From Tenacibaculum gallaicum (GTDB lineage Bacteria > Bacteroidota > Bacteroidia > Flavobacteriales > Flavobacteriaceae), in the NCBI RefSeq assembly GCF_003387615.1, contig NZ_QUNS01000006.1, positions 163,958-227,957 on the forward strand: a stretch of DNA of 64,000 bases. The letters run 5' to 3'. The translations under genes and the position numbers were made by a program. This document shows, piece after piece, positions 35,636 to 45,509 of the stretch. The notes beneath the pieces were generated by a model, which saw only the letters and a list, made by a program, of their open reading frames with translations, ran no database searches and was not told the DNA's origin. Position 1 is the stretch's first letter. Each line of letters opens with the position of its first letter.

Positions 35636-36697
35636 TTATATTTTAGATAAAAAATCTAGTGTATTTACGCCATCAGCATAGTCCCATAACTTTGGATGTT
35701 GTGTTTGTCCGAAAGCTACTTCTTTTTCAATAAAGTTATTGGCTACAATACACTGAATTTGTTCTCTATCTTCCCACAGTTTAATTTTTAAATCATCCAT
35801 GCTATCATAATATTCATAGAAAACAGAGGCAATAGGAGAGGCGTAGCTTTTATCTTCCTTAATCATTAAAAAACCGTTTTCTAGAATATCAAATTCACTC
35901 ATTAAATACACCGCTTTATTATAATCATAATTGTTGGCATATTTGGTATTATTAATGATTTCATGTTGTTGATACATTCCGTTGAAAAAAGCATCAAAAC
36001 TATAGTCTCTTGGGATGAATACTTTAGAAACAGAACGACAACCTAATCCGAAGTAGCGAAAAACATCTTCACTTAAGTTTTGTAATTGTTCTTCTGATTC
36101 GCTTCCTGTTAAAACAGCAACAGAGTTTCTATTCTTTCTTATGATGCTAGGTTTATCCTTAAAGTAGTATTCAAAATAACGTGCTGTATTGTTACTGCCA
36201 GTCGCTATTACTGCGTCAAACCCTGTTAGTTTTTCTTCAGTAAACATAATTTTTCCTTTTAATTCAGGCTCAACATATTCTAAATATTTTGCTAAAAAAG
36301 GCAATAAATGTTTATCGTTAGACGATTGCTTAACTAATACTGAATGCCCAGATATTAAAACTGATAAGAAATCATGAAAGCCAACTAAAGGAATATTTCC
36401 AGCCATGATAACAGCAACTAATTTAGGCTCGTTGTTACCTAAATTTTCGTTAGTTATCCATTTAGTTAAGTTTTCTGAAGTAAGTGCTTTTGCCCAGCTT
36501 TCTATAGAGAATACTATATTTTCTCTAGTAAACCAGGTGTTGTATTCTCCTGCTATTTTTAATTGATGTTTAAATCCATCAAAAAATAACTCATTATGTT
36601 CTATATGTTCTTTTTTCTCTATTTTTTCTTGAGAAAATTGACTTAAAAATTCTCCTAGTTTATGAAAAGCGTTAATTCTACTTTTTATACTATCCAT
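35636..36697 (-). CDS. acyl-CoA reductase (LuxC-like)
   Basis: 353 residues. Aldehyde-dehydrogenase-like fold of the LuxC/acyl-CoA reductase family, with the nucleophile Cys in GLGCRSVSKVFIP near residue 215 and cofactor segments AVIMAGNIPLVGFHDFLSV and VIATGSNNTARYF. It reduces acyl-CoA to aldehyde. No luciferase genes are present. The divergent ferredoxin gene shares the intergenic promoter region; this pair is common in Bacteroidota and suggests a redox partnership (inference). Confidence 0.87.
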   Translation of the reverse strand: MDSIKSRINAFHKLGEFLSQFSQEKIEKKEHIEHNELFFDGFKHQLKIAGEYNTWFTRENIVFSIESWAKALTSENLTKWITNENLGNNEPKLVAVIMAGNIPLVGFHDFLSVLISGHSVLVKQSSNDKHLLPFLAKYLEYVEPELKGKIMFTEEKLTGFDAVIATGSNNTARYFEYYFKDKPSIIRKNRNSVAVLTGSESEEQLQNLSEDVFRYFGLGCRSVSKVFIPRDYSFDAFFNGMYQQHEIINNTKYANNYDYNKAVYLMSEFDILENGFLMIKEDKSYASPIASVFYEYYDSMDDLKIKLWEDREQIQCIVANNFIEKEVAFGQTQHPKLWDYADGVNTLDFLSKI

Positions 36698-36703
36698 TTA
36701 TTT

Positions 36704-36732
36704 GGTTCTAAATTAAATTGGAACTATTTTTG
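36704..36732 (+). promoter_or_regulatory. ferredoxin promoter
   Basis: TTG (36702-36704), 20 nt, TATTTTTG (36725-36732), 35 nt before the ATG. Confidence 0.6.
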
Positions 36733-36738
36733 CAAATG

Positions 36739-36746
36739 CAAAGTTA
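36739..36746 (-). promoter_or_regulatory. -7 box of the acyl-CoA reductase promoter
   Basis: On the minus strand TAACTTTG matches TAnnTTTG, 41 nt upstream of the ATG at 36697. It lies only 6 nt from the divergent ferredoxin -7 box, so the two promoters overlap and should compete or share control. Confidence 0.5.
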
Positions 36747-36767
36747 CAAAACTGAAAGAGATTAATT

Positions 36768-37118
36768 ATGGCAATTATAATAACTGATGAATGTATAAAC
36801 TGCGGGGCTTGCGAACCTGAATGCCCAAACACAGCTATTTATGAAGGTGCGGATGACTGGAAGTATGCTGATGGAACTGATTTAACAGGAAATGTGGTTT
36901 TACCGAATGGTAAATCTGCCAATGCAGATGAAGATCAAGAGCCTATTTCGGATGAAATTTACTACATAGTTGTTGATAAGTGTACTGAATGTAAAGGTTT
37001 CCATGAAGAACCTCAGTGTGCAGCAGTTTGCCCAGTTGATTGTTGTGTTCCTGATGAAGATAATGTAGAAACAGAGGAAGAATTATTAGCAAAACAGCGT
37101 TTTATGCATAACGATTAA
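36768..37118 (+). CDS. 4Fe-4S dicluster ferredoxin
   Basis: 116 residues. Two cluster motifs: [12 protein letters not shown] at 9-20, and [18 protein letters not shown] further on, where the second CxxC...C set has an insertion between the second and third Cys typical of this clostridial/Chromatium-like type. The acidic middle (about 30-60) is an insert. Soluble electron carrier. Divergent from the acyl-CoA reductase gene and followed by a terminator. Confidence 0.93.
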   Translation: MAIIITDECINCGACEPECPNTAIYEGADDWKYADGTDLTGNVVLPNGKSANADEDQEPISDEIYYIVVDKCTECKGFHEEPQCAAVCPVDCCVPDEDNVETEEELLAKQRFMHND

Positions 37119-37154
37119 TAAAATATAAGCTTCTAGCTAGAGTAAAGAAATAAA

Positions 37155-37187
37155 AAAATCCTGAGAGTATTCTCAGGATTTTTGTTT
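37155..37187 (+). terminator. ferredoxin terminator
   Basis: 12-bp stem AAAATCCTGAGA (37155-37166) / TCTCAGGATTTT (37171-37182), GTAT loop, T-rich tail. It can also serve the convergent TonB receptor gene. Confidence 0.88.
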
Positions 37188-37200
37188 TTATGAAAATTTA

Positions 37201-39888
37201 TTAAAGTTTAAATCCTAGTCTAGTAAAAAAATAAGCACCGTCTGATCCCATTTGAACAGAATCCGCTAATCCTCCTTGATCAGTCCATCCGTCAAATTGT
37301 GGAGTAGGATATACATTAAAAATATTATTCCCTCCAATTGTAAAGGTTATTTTATCCGTAAAAGCATAACTTAAACTTAAATCGGTAGTAATTTTACTTT
37401 TATAAACATCAGTAGCCACAGGATATAAGGCATCAGCTTCTGCTTGGGTTGTCGCTGGTGTATCTACCCATTGAAAATCTTGTAATTGAACCTCACTAAA
37501 TTTTGTAAGACTTAAAGCAACATCTAGTTTTTTATAGCCATACCCAAGATTTAATCCAAATTTATGATCTGGAGCAGCAGCTTTTAAATAAGCTTCTGAA
37601 AATGGACTAAAAAAAGTAAATCTGTTTAAATTTCCGTTCTTAATCTTTTCAATTTTAGTATCGTTAAAATTCCCTACCAATCCAACATCAATTCTATGGT
37701 CCTCAAAAGATTTTTTATAGTTTAAAACGATGTCTAATCCTTGCGTTTTTGTATCAACACCGTTTGCAAAGAATTGTGCTGCATCTACACCTAAATTTAA
37801 TCCTGAAGCATCAAAGTTATCTGTTAAAATAATGCGATCATCAACTGTTATAGAATACGCATCTATCGTTGCAGTGAATCCACCAATTTTATAAGTAAAT
37901 CCTAAACTAGCATTGAATGCTGTTTCTTCTTTTAATTGCTCTATTCCGAAAGCTCTAGTTACTGTACTATTATTAGCAGATAATAATGAAGGAAGTGATT
38001 CACCATTAACAATATTTGTAAATTTCAGGTTATAATATAATTGAGCTAAAGATGGCGCTCTAAAGCCAGATGAGATAGAACCTCTTAAGGTTAAGTTGTC
38101 ACTAGCTTTAAACCTTGAAGCTAATTTAAAATTAAATGTGCTACCAAAGTCACTATAATCCTCAAAACGAATAGCGGCTCCTATTAAAAATTTTTCTGTA
38201 ATGTTAAATTCAGAATCAAAATAAACTCCTACATTGCTTCTAGAGCGATCTACTTCATTGTCTGGTCCGTATCCAGGAAAACCTTGTGAACCACCTGATA
38301 GTTCATCACCGTTGCTATCTACAGCAACAGGTTGAACTGCAGGGTTTGTTAATAAAATTCCGTTGTCATCATACAGCCCGTAAGAAGCTTCTTCACCTGA
38401 AAAAATGATGAAATTTTCAGTTCGATATTCTAAGCCAAAAGCAAGGTTAACACCACTTAGTAAGTTTTCTAAATACTTAGAAAAGTCTAAACCAGTTGTA
38501 TTTTGTGATAAACTATGACCTCCTGCATTAAAATCGGTAGGAGAAGCGTCTTTTAACGAAGCATTATTAGAATCTTTAATAAAATAATGGAACTTATTTT
38601 CTCCGTAAGTATTGTTGAAATCAATCTCCCAACCATTTTCCAGTTTATGTTTTATGCCTGTAGACACTGAAATATCAGTAATATTTGAAGTAATTCTAGG
38701 AGTAAAACCATTTGGATGTATACTAGGAACACTTCTATTATCACCATCATCAAAGCTGTCTCTAGAAAAAGCATAAGCATCGGTATCTCTATAATTCCTT
38801 CCTCCAAAAGCATATACTTCGGTATTGTCATTTATAGGTAAACTAGCATTTACCATAAAATTGAATCCATCAATAGCGGCGCTTCCATATCCTTTACGCC
38901 AAGAAAAACCAGGTCTTAATGTTCTTTCTTTTGATAATAATTCGGTAGTAAAGTTTACAAAACCTCCTTTATCATTCAACTTAGCTCCATAATTTAAATC
39001 TAATTTAAAAGTTCCACCATCAAAACTTTTGTCTTCTCCATCCAATCTATTTTTTCCTTCAACATTGTATAGAGTTTCACCTGTAGCTTCTGCCCATCCA
39101 CTTCCTATGGATGTGCTATAAACTCCATAACCAATACTTCCTGAAACGCCGTCGGTATTATCTTTTAAAACAATATTAATAACTCCTGCAATAGCGTCAG
39201 AACCATACTGAGCAGATGCTCCATCTCTTAGCACTTCAATTCTTTTAATAGCAGCAGCAGGAATAGCATTTAAATCGGTTCCTGAATTTCCGCGTCCACG
39301 TGTACCAAAGATGTTAACAAGCGATGATTGATGACGTCTTTTTCCATTAATTAATACTAAAGTTTGATCTGGTCCTAAGCCTCGTAAAGAAGCTGGTACT
39401 ACATGGTCGGCTCCATCTGAACCTGACTGTTTGGTTGCGTTGAAAGAAGGGGCAGCATATTGTAATATATCGTTTACTTCTACTTTACCATTTTTAGTTG
39501 CTAGATCTCCTACATCAATTATGTCCACGGGTACAGGAGTATCAATAGCAGTTCTTTTTGGGTTTCTAGATCCTACTATAACAACTTCATCTAACTCTAA
39601 ACCTTCTTTTAAAACAATATTTAAATTAGTTTTTCCATTAATAGGAACTTCTTGTGTCTCAAACCCAGAAAAACTAATTATTAAAGTTCCATTAGTATTA
39701 ACAGTAAGAGAGAACTCTCCGTTAAAATCTGTAGAAGTTCCGTTAGATGTTCCTTTCTCTACAATGTTTGCCCCAGGCAAAGGTTCATTATTTATATCTT
39801 TTACTGTTCCTCTAATTAGTGTTTGAGCATTTAATAAGTAAAGTCCACCAAAAAATAGGTAAATAATAAGAAGGGTACGTTTTTTCAT
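37201..39888 (-). CDS. TonB-dependent receptor
   Basis: 895 residues. Signal peptide (about 1-21, ending LLNAQ), a CarboxypepD_reg-like domain (about 22-100, GTVKDINNEPLPGANIVEKG), a plug domain (about 110-240 with LINGKRRHQSS and IKRIEVLRDGASAQYGSDAIAGVINIV) and a 22-strand barrel ending in the aromatic FFTRLGFKL. It imports a ligand too large for porins, driven by TonB. No SusD partner lies next to it, so it is not a classic polysaccharide-utilisation pair. Ligand unknown. Confidence 0.92.
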   Translation of the reverse strand: MKKRTLLIIYLFFGGLYLLNAQTLIRGTVKDINNEPLPGANIVEKGTSNGTSTDFNGEFSLTVNTNGTLIISFSGFETQEVPINGKTNLNIVLKEGLELDEVVIVGSRNPKRTAIDTPVPVDIIDVGDLATKNGKVEVNDILQYAAPSFNATKQSGSDGADHVVPASLRGLGPDQTLVLINGKRRHQSSLVNIFGTRGRGNSGTDLNAIPAAAIKRIEVLRDGASAQYGSDAIAGVINIVLKDNTDGVSGSIGYGVYSTSIGSGWAEATGETLYNVEGKNRLDGEDKSFDGGTFKLDLNYGAKLNDKGGFVNFTTELLSKERTLRPGFSWRKGYGSAAIDGFNFMVNASLPINDNTEVYAFGGRNYRDTDAYAFSRDSFDDGDNRSVPSIHPNGFTPRITSNITDISVSTGIKHKLENGWEIDFNNTYGENKFHYFIKDSNNASLKDASPTDFNAGGHSLSQNTTGLDFSKYLENLLSGVNLAFGLEYRTENFIIFSGEEASYGLYDDNGILLTNPAVQPVAVDSNGDELSGGSQGFPGYGPDNEVDRSRSNVGVYFDSEFNITEKFLIGAAIRFEDYSDFGSTFNFKLASRFKASDNLTLRGSISSGFRAPSLAQLYYNLKFTNIVNGESLPSLLSANNSTVTRAFGIEQLKEETAFNASLGFTYKIGGFTATIDAYSITVDDRIILTDNFDASGLNLGVDAAQFFANGVDTKTQGLDIVLNYKKSFEDHRIDVGLVGNFNDTKIEKIKNGNLNRFTFFSPFSEAYLKAAAPDHKFGLNLGYGYKKLDVALSLTKFSEVQLQDFQWVDTPATTQAEADALYPVATDVYKSKITTDLSLSYAFTDKITFTIGGNNIFNVYPTPQFDGWTDQGGLADSVQMGSDGAYFFTRLGFKL

Positions 39889-40005
39889 TTAAAAAATATT
39901 TTTAGTTAATTTTTTAAAAGTAGTAAAAATTCAAATTAAATCTTAAAAAAATGTTAAAACCATAAAAATACAGATTGAAAACAAACTTAAATGAATATGA
40001 AATAA

Positions 40006-40038
40006 TTGGAAATTTTAGAAAGCAAAGCACTATATTTG
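40006..40038 (+). promoter_or_regulatory. ychF promoter
   Basis: TTG (40006-40008), 22 nt, TATATTTG (40031-40038). The TTG that could be read as an early in-frame start is in fact the -33 box. Confidence 0.65.
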
Positions 40039-40068
40039 CACTCGCAAAATTTCAATAAAAACAATAGA

Positions 40069-41160
40069 ATGAAAGCTGGAATTGTAGGATTACCAAACGT
40101 AGGAAAATCAACCTTATTTAACTGTTTGTCTAATGCAAAAGCGCAAAGTGCAAACTTTCCGTTTTGTACCATTGAGCCTAACTTAGGAGTAGTAAATGTG
40201 CCTGATTCTCGTTTAGAAAAACTAGAAGAGCTAGTAAATCCTGAAAGAGTTTTACCTGCAACTGTAGAGATTGTAGATATTGCTGGATTAGTAAAAGGGG
40301 CTAGTAAAGGTGAAGGTTTAGGAAATCAATTCTTAGCTAATATTCGTGAAACAGATGCTATTTTACATGTATTGCGTTGTTTTGATAACGATAATATTGT
40401 ACACGTAGATGGTTCTGTAGACCCTATTCGCGATAAAGAAACTATTGATATTGAGCTTCAATTAAAAGATTTAGAAACTGTTCAAAAACGTTTAGAGCGT
40501 GTAAAGAGAACTGCTAAAACAGGTAATAAAGAAGCACAAGTAGAATTAGAAATTTTATTGAAAGTAGAAGCTACTCTGTTAGAAGGGAAATCTGTTCGTT
40601 CTATTGAATTTACAGAAAAGGAAGAGGAATTTGTAAAACCATTACAATTCATTACAGCAAAACCAGTTCTATACGTTTGTAATGTTGATGAAAATTCAGC
40701 TGTTTCAGGAAATGCTTATGTAGATAAGGTAAAAGAAGCTGTAGTACATGAAAACGCTGAAGTTATTGTATTGGCAGTGGGAACTGAGGCAGATATTACA
40801 GAGTTAGATGATTATGAAGAACGTCAAATGTTCTTAGCAGATATAGGACTAGAAGAAGCAGGAGTTTCTCGTTTAGTTCGTTCAGCTTATAAATTATTAG
40901 ATTTACAAACCTATTTTACAGCTGGAGTTAAAGAAGTGAGAGCTTGGACAATTCCTGTAGGGGCAACGGCACCACAAGCAGCAGGGGTTATTCATACCGA
41001 TTTTGAAAAAGGATTTATCCGTGCGGAGACTATTAGTTATGATGATTATGTATCATTTGGTAGCGAAGCTAAGGTGAAAGAAGCAGGTAAAATGAGAGTA
41101 GAAGGGAAAGAGTATATTGTGAAAGACGGTGATATTATGCACTTTAGATTTAACGTATAA
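40069..41160 (+). CDS. ychF: redox-regulated ATPase/GTPase YchF
   Basis: 363 residues from ATG 40069 ([18 protein letters not shown]), the usual start; the frame extends upstream only through promoter sequence. P-loop GLPNVGKS at 7-14, G3 [21 protein letters not shown], a coiled-coil insert near 130-160, and a C-terminal TGS-like domain ([26 protein letters not shown]). An Obg-family ATPase that binds ribosomes and modulates oxidative stress responses. Confidence 0.96.
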   Translation: MKAGIVGLPNVGKSTLFNCLSNAKAQSANFPFCTIEPNLGVVNVPDSRLEKLEELVNPERVLPATVEIVDIAGLVKGASKGEGLGNQFLANIRETDAILHVLRCFDNDNIVHVDGSVDPIRDKETIDIELQLKDLETVQKRLERVKRTAKTGNKEAQVELEILLKVEATLLEGKSVRSIEFTEKEEEFVKPLQFITAKPVLYVCNVDENSAVSGNAYVDKVKEAVVHENAEVIVLAVGTEADITELDDYEERQMFLADIGLEEAGVSRLVRSAYKLLDLQTYFTAGVKEVRAWTIPVGATAPQAAGVIHTDFEKGFIRAETISYDDYVSFGSEAKVKEAGKMRVEGKEYIVKDGDIMHFRFNV

Positions 41161-41181
41161 TTTTCTTTATTAATAAAGCAT

Positions 41182-41212
41182 AAACTCCACTAAATTTTAG
41201 TGGAGTTTTTTT
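41182..41212 (+). terminator. ychF terminator
   Basis: 11-bp stem AAACTCCACTA (41182-41192) / TAGTGGAGTTT (41198-41208), T run. The following gene must use its own promoter; a TACCTTAG sequence just after (41214-41221) is one mismatch from the -7 box. Confidence 0.82.
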
Positions 41213-41241
41213 GTACCTTAGAGGTTCAAAACACGCTTAAG

Positions 41242-41916
41242 ATGCAACTAGAAAAACAAACGTTTCTATTTTTAAAGGACTTAAAAAAAAATAACAATCG
41301 CGAATGGTTTACTGAGTTTAAACCACGTTATACAGAAGCTCAAAATAACGCAAAAGCTGTTTATAAAACGATTGAAGAAAACTTAAAGAAGCATGATGAG
41401 ATTGATAAATTTAAGTTGTTTAGAATTTATAGAGATGTACGTTTTTCAAAAGATAAAACACCTTATAAAACACATTTTGGAGGCTCTTTTCATAGAAAAA
41501 AACCAGAACTAAGAGGTGGTTATTATTTGCATATTTCTCCTGGGGATAGTTTTGTTGCTGGTGGGTTTTGGGAACCAAATAAAGAAGATCTTTTACGTAT
41601 TCGTAAAGAATTTGAAGTAGATGCTTCGGAAATTAGAGAAATTTTAAAAGAAAAAAATTACACACAACATTTTGGTGGTAAGCTAGAAGGAGATGAGCTT
41701 AAAACTGCTCCTAAAGGGTTTGATAAGCAGCATCCAGACATAGATTTAATCCGTAAAAAAGGGTACATTGCTATTCAACGCTTTTCAGACAAAGAAGTGT
41801 TAGCTCCTGACTTTTTAACAAAAGTAGACGATGCTTTTAAAGCCTTACGTCCGTTTTTTAATTATATGAGTGATGTACTAACTACAAATTTGAATGGAGA
41901 AAGTATTTTAGATTAA
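41242..41916 (+). CDS. DUF2461 family protein
   Basis: 224 residues from ATG 41242 (MQLEKQTFLFLKDLKKNNNREWF); an earlier in-frame start at 41200 would run through the ychF terminator and is rejected. Motifs of the family are FRIYRDVRFSKDKTPYKTHFGG and GGYYLHISPGDSFVAGGFW. Function not established. The last 4 bp overlap the stop of the convergent MATE gene. Confidence 0.88.
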   Translation: MQLEKQTFLFLKDLKKNNNREWFTEFKPRYTEAQNNAKAVYKTIEENLKKHDEIDKFKLFRIYRDVRFSKDKTPYKTHFGGSFHRKKPELRGGYYLHISPGDSFVAGGFWEPNKEDLLRIRKEFEVDASEIREILKEKNYTQHFGGKLEGDELKTAPKGFDKQHPDIDLIRKKGYIAIQRFSDKEVLAPDFLTKVDDAFKALRPFFNYMSDVLTTNLNGESILD

Positions 41917-43250
41917 TTTAGGTTTAACTTAACTTCTCTTTTCAAGTAAGCATATGTAAGTACTGTGGATAAAACATCAGCTATAGGAAAAGACATCCAA
42001 ACACCATTTATCCCATAAAACCTAGGCAGAATATACACTAAAGGAATTAAAAAGAAACCTTGTTTTAATAAGGTTAGTAATAATGCAGGTAAAGCTTTAC
42101 CTGCAGCTTGAAAATAGGCAGCTCCAATTAATTGAGTGGTTATTACTGGTGTTGCTAAAAAAGCTACGATTAGTGCATTAGGTGTAAGACTTAATAATTT
42201 TTCATCTTCTGTAAAAACACCAACCAATTCATTAGGAAATAACATTATCATAATAAAAATTAAAACAGCGATACCAGTACCATAAAGTATGGATGTTTTT
42301 ATAGTCTCTTTAACTCTTTCAGTGTTGTTGGCTCCATAATTGTACCCTGCAATAGGTAAAAAACCTTGCGTAACTCCTAAAACAGGAAATAAAGCAAATA
42401 ACATAACCCTATTAATAATACCATAGATTGCAATTGAAATTTCACCACCGTACTTAAAAAGAGAATAGTTTAAGACTATAGTTAATATACTTATTGTTCC
42501 TTGTCTTACTATAGTTACTCCTCCTAAAGAAACAATCTCTTTTACAATTGAAAGGTTTAATTTTAGATACTTCGGAATAATTTTTAATGGCGTATTTTTT
42601 GAAATAAAAAACCATAAAATAAATAATCCACTAACAGCATATGAAATAGAGGTTGCTAAACCAGCACCAAACATTCCTAAATTCATAAACTTGATAAAGA
42701 CAACATCTAAAAAAATATTAGCTATTGCAGGAAACAACATGGTAAGCATTGCATAATTAGGTTTTCCTACTGCTCTGATAACTGGATTTCCCATCATAGC
42801 AAAAGCTAAAAATGGAACTCCCCAAACAATTACATCAAAATACTCAGTTGCAGGTGATATAATGTTTCCATTCGCACCAAAAAGTTGTAAAATAGGAGTA
42901 CTGAAAAATGTTCCTACAAACACAAACAGAATAGATAATACAATAGTTAATGAAATTTGATTTCCAAAAACCTCAAAAGCTTTGTTTTCTTTATTAGCTC
43001 CTAACGCTCTAGAAATAATAGAGCTTCCTCCAATTCCAACTCCCATACCAATAGATGAAATTAAAAAAGCAATGGGTAATACTACAGTAATTGCAGCAAT
43101 AGCGAGTACACCAATCCATCTTCCAACAAAAATGGTATCAACAATCATATTAATCGACATCACCAAAATTCCGATAGAAGCAGGAATAGCTTGTTTTAAA
43201 ATAAGTTGACTAATACTTTTAGTACCTAAGTCGTTAGCGATTTTATTCAT
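41913..43250 (-). CDS. MATE family efflux transporter
   Basis: 445 residues with twelve predicted helices in two repeats. It has AIPASIGILVMSINMIVDTIFVG at the first helix and a second half starting with GATIVRQG-like sequence near 235. It exports cationic drugs or metabolites in exchange for Na+ or H+. It is divergent from the thioesterase gene and convergent with DUF2461. Confidence 0.9.
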   Translation of the reverse strand: MNKIANDLGTKSISQLILKQAIPASIGILVMSINMIVDTIFVGRWIGVLAIAAITVVLPIAFLISSIGMGVGIGGSSIISRALGANKENKAFEVFGNQISLTIVLSILFVFVGTFFSTPILQLFGANGNIISPATEYFDVIVWGVPFLAFAMMGNPVIRAVGKPNYAMLTMLFPAIANIFLDVVFIKFMNLGMFGAGLATSISYAVSGLFILWFFISKNTPLKIIPKYLKLNLSIVKEIVSLGGVTIVRQGTISILTIVLNYSLFKYGGEISIAIYGIINRVMLFALFPVLGVTQGFLPIAGYNYGANNTERVKETIKTSILYGTGIAVLIFIMIMLFPNELVGVFTEDEKLLSLTPNALIVAFLATPVITTQLIGAAYFQAAGKALPALLLTLLKQGFFLIPLVYILPRFYGINGVWMSFPIADVLSTVLTYAYLKREVKLNLN

Positions 43251-43327
43251 GCTGACTAAATTAGTGTGAATTATTCATCAAAAATAAAAAGCAGGTTAGA
43301 TTTAAGTAATAATTAACATCAATCCTG

Positions 43328-43335
43328 TAAGTTTG
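43328..43335 (+). promoter_or_regulatory. -7 box abutting the thioesterase start codon
   Basis: TAAGTTTG matches TAnnTTTG and ends 4 nt before the ATG at 43340, the same spacing seen at 23282-23287. A leaderless mRNA would result. The -33 box is not clear. Confidence 0.4.
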
Positions 43336-43339
43336 TGGT

Positions 43340-43726
43340 ATGAATTTATTTGAACAAAAACATCTTGTAACTCCAGAAGAGATAGATGAATACAACCATG
43401 TAAATAATGTGGTATATGTACAATGGATGCAAAATATTTCGGATGCTCACTGGAAAGAACTTTCTAAGAATGTTAAGAACATTGATTATGTTTGGTTTGT
43501 TATTAAGCATGAAATAGATTATAAAAATCAAGCAGTATTAGGAGATGAAGTAACACTTAGAACTTGGGTAGGAAAAACAGAAGGAATAAAATCAATACGC
43601 CATTTTGAGATTTACAAAAACGAAACACTTTTGGTAAAATCACAAACTACCTTTTGTTTATTAGATGCTAAAACACATAAACCCAAAAGAATTACGAAAG
43701 AAGTAACAAACTTATTGTTACCGTAA
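43340..43726 (+). CDS. acyl-CoA thioesterase (YbgC/4HBT-like hot-dog fold)
   Basis: 128 residues. The 4HBT active-site region EIDEYNHVNNVVYVQWMQ near residue 15 has the Asp/Glu and aromatic pattern of this hot-dog family, and VIKHEIDYKNQAVLGDEV is the second conserved strand. It hydrolyses acyl-CoA thioesters; substrate unknown. The DEAD helicase gene follows after 37 nt with its own promoter. Confidence 0.87.
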   Translation: MNLFEQKHLVTPEEIDEYNHVNNVVYVQWMQNISDAHWKELSKNVKNIDYVWFVIKHEIDYKNQAVLGDEVTLRTWVGKTEGIKSIRHFEIYKNETLLVKSQTTFCLLDAKTHKPKRITKEVTNLLLP

Positions 43727-43743
43727 AAGAAAGAATATCTTTG
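43715..43743 (+). promoter_or_regulatory. DEAD helicase promoter
   Basis: TTG (43715-43717), 18 nt, TATCTTTG (43736-43743), 20 nt before the ATG. The -33 box lies within the last codons of the thioesterase gene. Confidence 0.6.
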
Positions 43744-43763
43744 CACTTAATAATTTAAAGAGA

Positions 43764-44882
43764 ATGACGACATTTACAGCATTAGGAGTACGAAAAGACT
43801 ATGTTAAGGGATTGAAAGAGTTAGGAATAACAACTCCTACTGAAGTACAAGAAGAAACTATACCTTATTTACTTGAAAATAATTCAGATTTTATTGGGTT
43901 AGCACAAACAGGTACTGGTAAAACTGCTGCTTATGGTTTGCCTATTTTGCATAAAATAGACGCTTCAAAAAGCAATGTTCAGGCATTAATTTTATCACCT
44001 ACGAGAGAACTGGTACAGCAAATAAAAAAACAACTATTTAAGTTTACCAAATACATAGATGATAAGATTTTTGTAGAAGCTGTTTATGGAGGAGAAAAAA
44101 TTGAACGTCAAATAAATAACCTAAAAAGAACTACACATATTATTGTTGCAACTCCAGGGCGTTTAATTGATTTAATTGAAAGAGGAGAGGTAGATTTAAA
44201 AAATATTAAGACCTTAGTATTGGATGAAGCTGATGAAATGCTAAGCATGGGGTTTAAATTAGAGTTGAATCGTATTTTAAAGTATACTTCAGGGACTCGT
44301 AAAACATGGTTGTTTTCGGCAACAATGCCAGATGAAATTCGAAGTATTATAAAAAAATACATGAATGCTTCAGCAAAACAAGTTGAAGTAAACAAAAATG
44401 TATTGGTGAATGCCAACATTACGCATCAGTTTGTAACAACAACAATTCCTGAAAAAACAGATATTATTGTTAAATTTTTAGAAAAAAGACATGCTGAAAG
44501 AGGTATTATTTTTTCAAGAACCAAAGCAGGTGCTCAAAAACTAACAAAAGAGTTGAAAGAAGAAGGTTTTTCAGTAGAAGCTTTAGAAGGCGATATGCAA
44601 CAAAAAGAACGTGATAAAGTAATGCGTGCTTTTAAAAATGAAAACCTTCAGGTTTTAGTGTCTACAGATGTAGCAGCTAGAGGAATCGATGTTCAAAATT
44701 TAGCTTTTGTTATCCATCATCAATTGCCAGAACAATTAGAATATTACACACACAGAAGCGGTAGAACGGCTAGGGCTGGGAAAAGAGGAATTTCATTAGC
44801 GCTAATTCTTCAAAATGAAAGAAATCGTTTAGCAGAAGTAGAAAGAACATTACAAATACAATTTTCTGAAATATCAATATAA
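43764..44882 (+). CDS. DEAD-box RNA helicase
   Basis: 372 residues, only the two RecA-like domains with no C-terminal extension. Q-motif TPTEVQEETIP, motif I AQTGTGKT, Ia PTRELV, II DEAD (VLDEADEML), III SAT, and motif VI HRSGRTARAG. It unwinds RNA in ribosome assembly or decay; the target is unknown. Its stop TAA is directly followed by the ATG of the next gene (no gap), so the two are probably cotranscribed. Confidence 0.94.
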   Translation: MTTFTALGVRKDYVKGLKELGITTPTEVQEETIPYLLENNSDFIGLAQTGTGKTAAYGLPILHKIDASKSNVQALILSPTRELVQQIKKQLFKFTKYIDDKIFVEAVYGGEKIERQINNLKRTTHIIVATPGRLIDLIERGEVDLKNIKTLVLDEADEMLSMGFKLELNRILKYTSGTRKTWLFSATMPDEIRSIIKKYMNASAKQVEVNKNVLVNANITHQFVTTTIPEKTDIIVKFLEKRHAERGIIFSRTKAGAQKLTKELKEEGFSVEALEGDMQQKERDKVMRAFKNENLQVLVSTDVAARGIDVQNLAFVIHHQLPEQLEYYTHRSGRTARAGKRGISLALILQNERNRLAEVERTLQIQFSEISI

Positions 44883-45506
44883 ATGGATGTAATTTACGCC
44901 ATAGACATTGCCGGAACTTTCGCCTTTGCCATTAGTGGAGCATTGGTTGCTATTAGAAAAAAGTTTGATGTTTTTGGAGTCATTATCATCGCTTTTGTTA
45001 CCGCTGTAGGAGGTGGGATGACAAGAGATGTACTTATTAATGCACACCCTATAAACTGGATTGGAGATATTAATTATATCTGGACAATACTAATAGCAGT
45101 TGTGATTACTTTTTTCTTTAGAAGTAAAATAGCTCCGTTACGACGTACCATGTTCTTATTTGATACAATAGGTATTAGCGTATTTACACTTATAGGAGTT
45201 CAAAAAGGAATAAGTTTTAATTTACACCCTTTTGTAGCCTTAGTTATGGGGATGTCTTCAGCAGTTATGGGAGGAGTAATTAGAGATGTTTTAACAAACG
45301 AAATTCCACTAATTTTTCATAAAGAAATATATGCATCTGCCTGTTTAGCAGGGGGAGTTGTATATTTACTCTTATATCCATTAGAAATGAATGAAGACCT
45401 ACTCTTTGTTATTTCAGCAGGAATTATTGTTATTGTAAGAACAATTGCTGTACAATACAAATTGGAGCTTCCTCGAATTAAAAAAGATATTTTTGGTAAA
45501 CAATAG
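44883..45506 (+). CDS. trimeric intracellular cation channel family protein (UPF0126)
   Basis: 207 residues, seven membrane helices in two repeats with the paired signatures GGGMTRDVLIN and MGGVIRDVLTNE. Bacterial TRIC homologs form K+-permeable trimers. The gene starts directly at the stop of the helicase gene and is followed 3 nt later by the MaoC gene. Confidence 0.9.
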   Translation: MDVIYAIDIAGTFAFAISGALVAIRKKFDVFGVIIIAFVTAVGGGMTRDVLINAHPINWIGDINYIWTILIAVVITFFFRSKIAPLRRTMFLFDTIGISVFTLIGVQKGISFNLHPFVALVMGMSSAVMGGVIRDVLTNEIPLIFHKEIYASACLAGGVVYLLLYPLEMNEDLLFVISAGIIVIVRTIAVQYKLELPRIKKDIFGKQ

Positions 45507-45509
45507 AGT

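Noticed and set aside
40006..40068. In-frame upstream extension of ychF from a TTG at 40006
   Set aside because: That TTG is the -33 box and the extension covers the -7 box; [15 protein letters not shown] at 40069 is the conserved start.
41200..41241. Longer DUF2461 start
   Set aside because: It would be translated from the ychF terminator stem; ATG 41242 fits the family.
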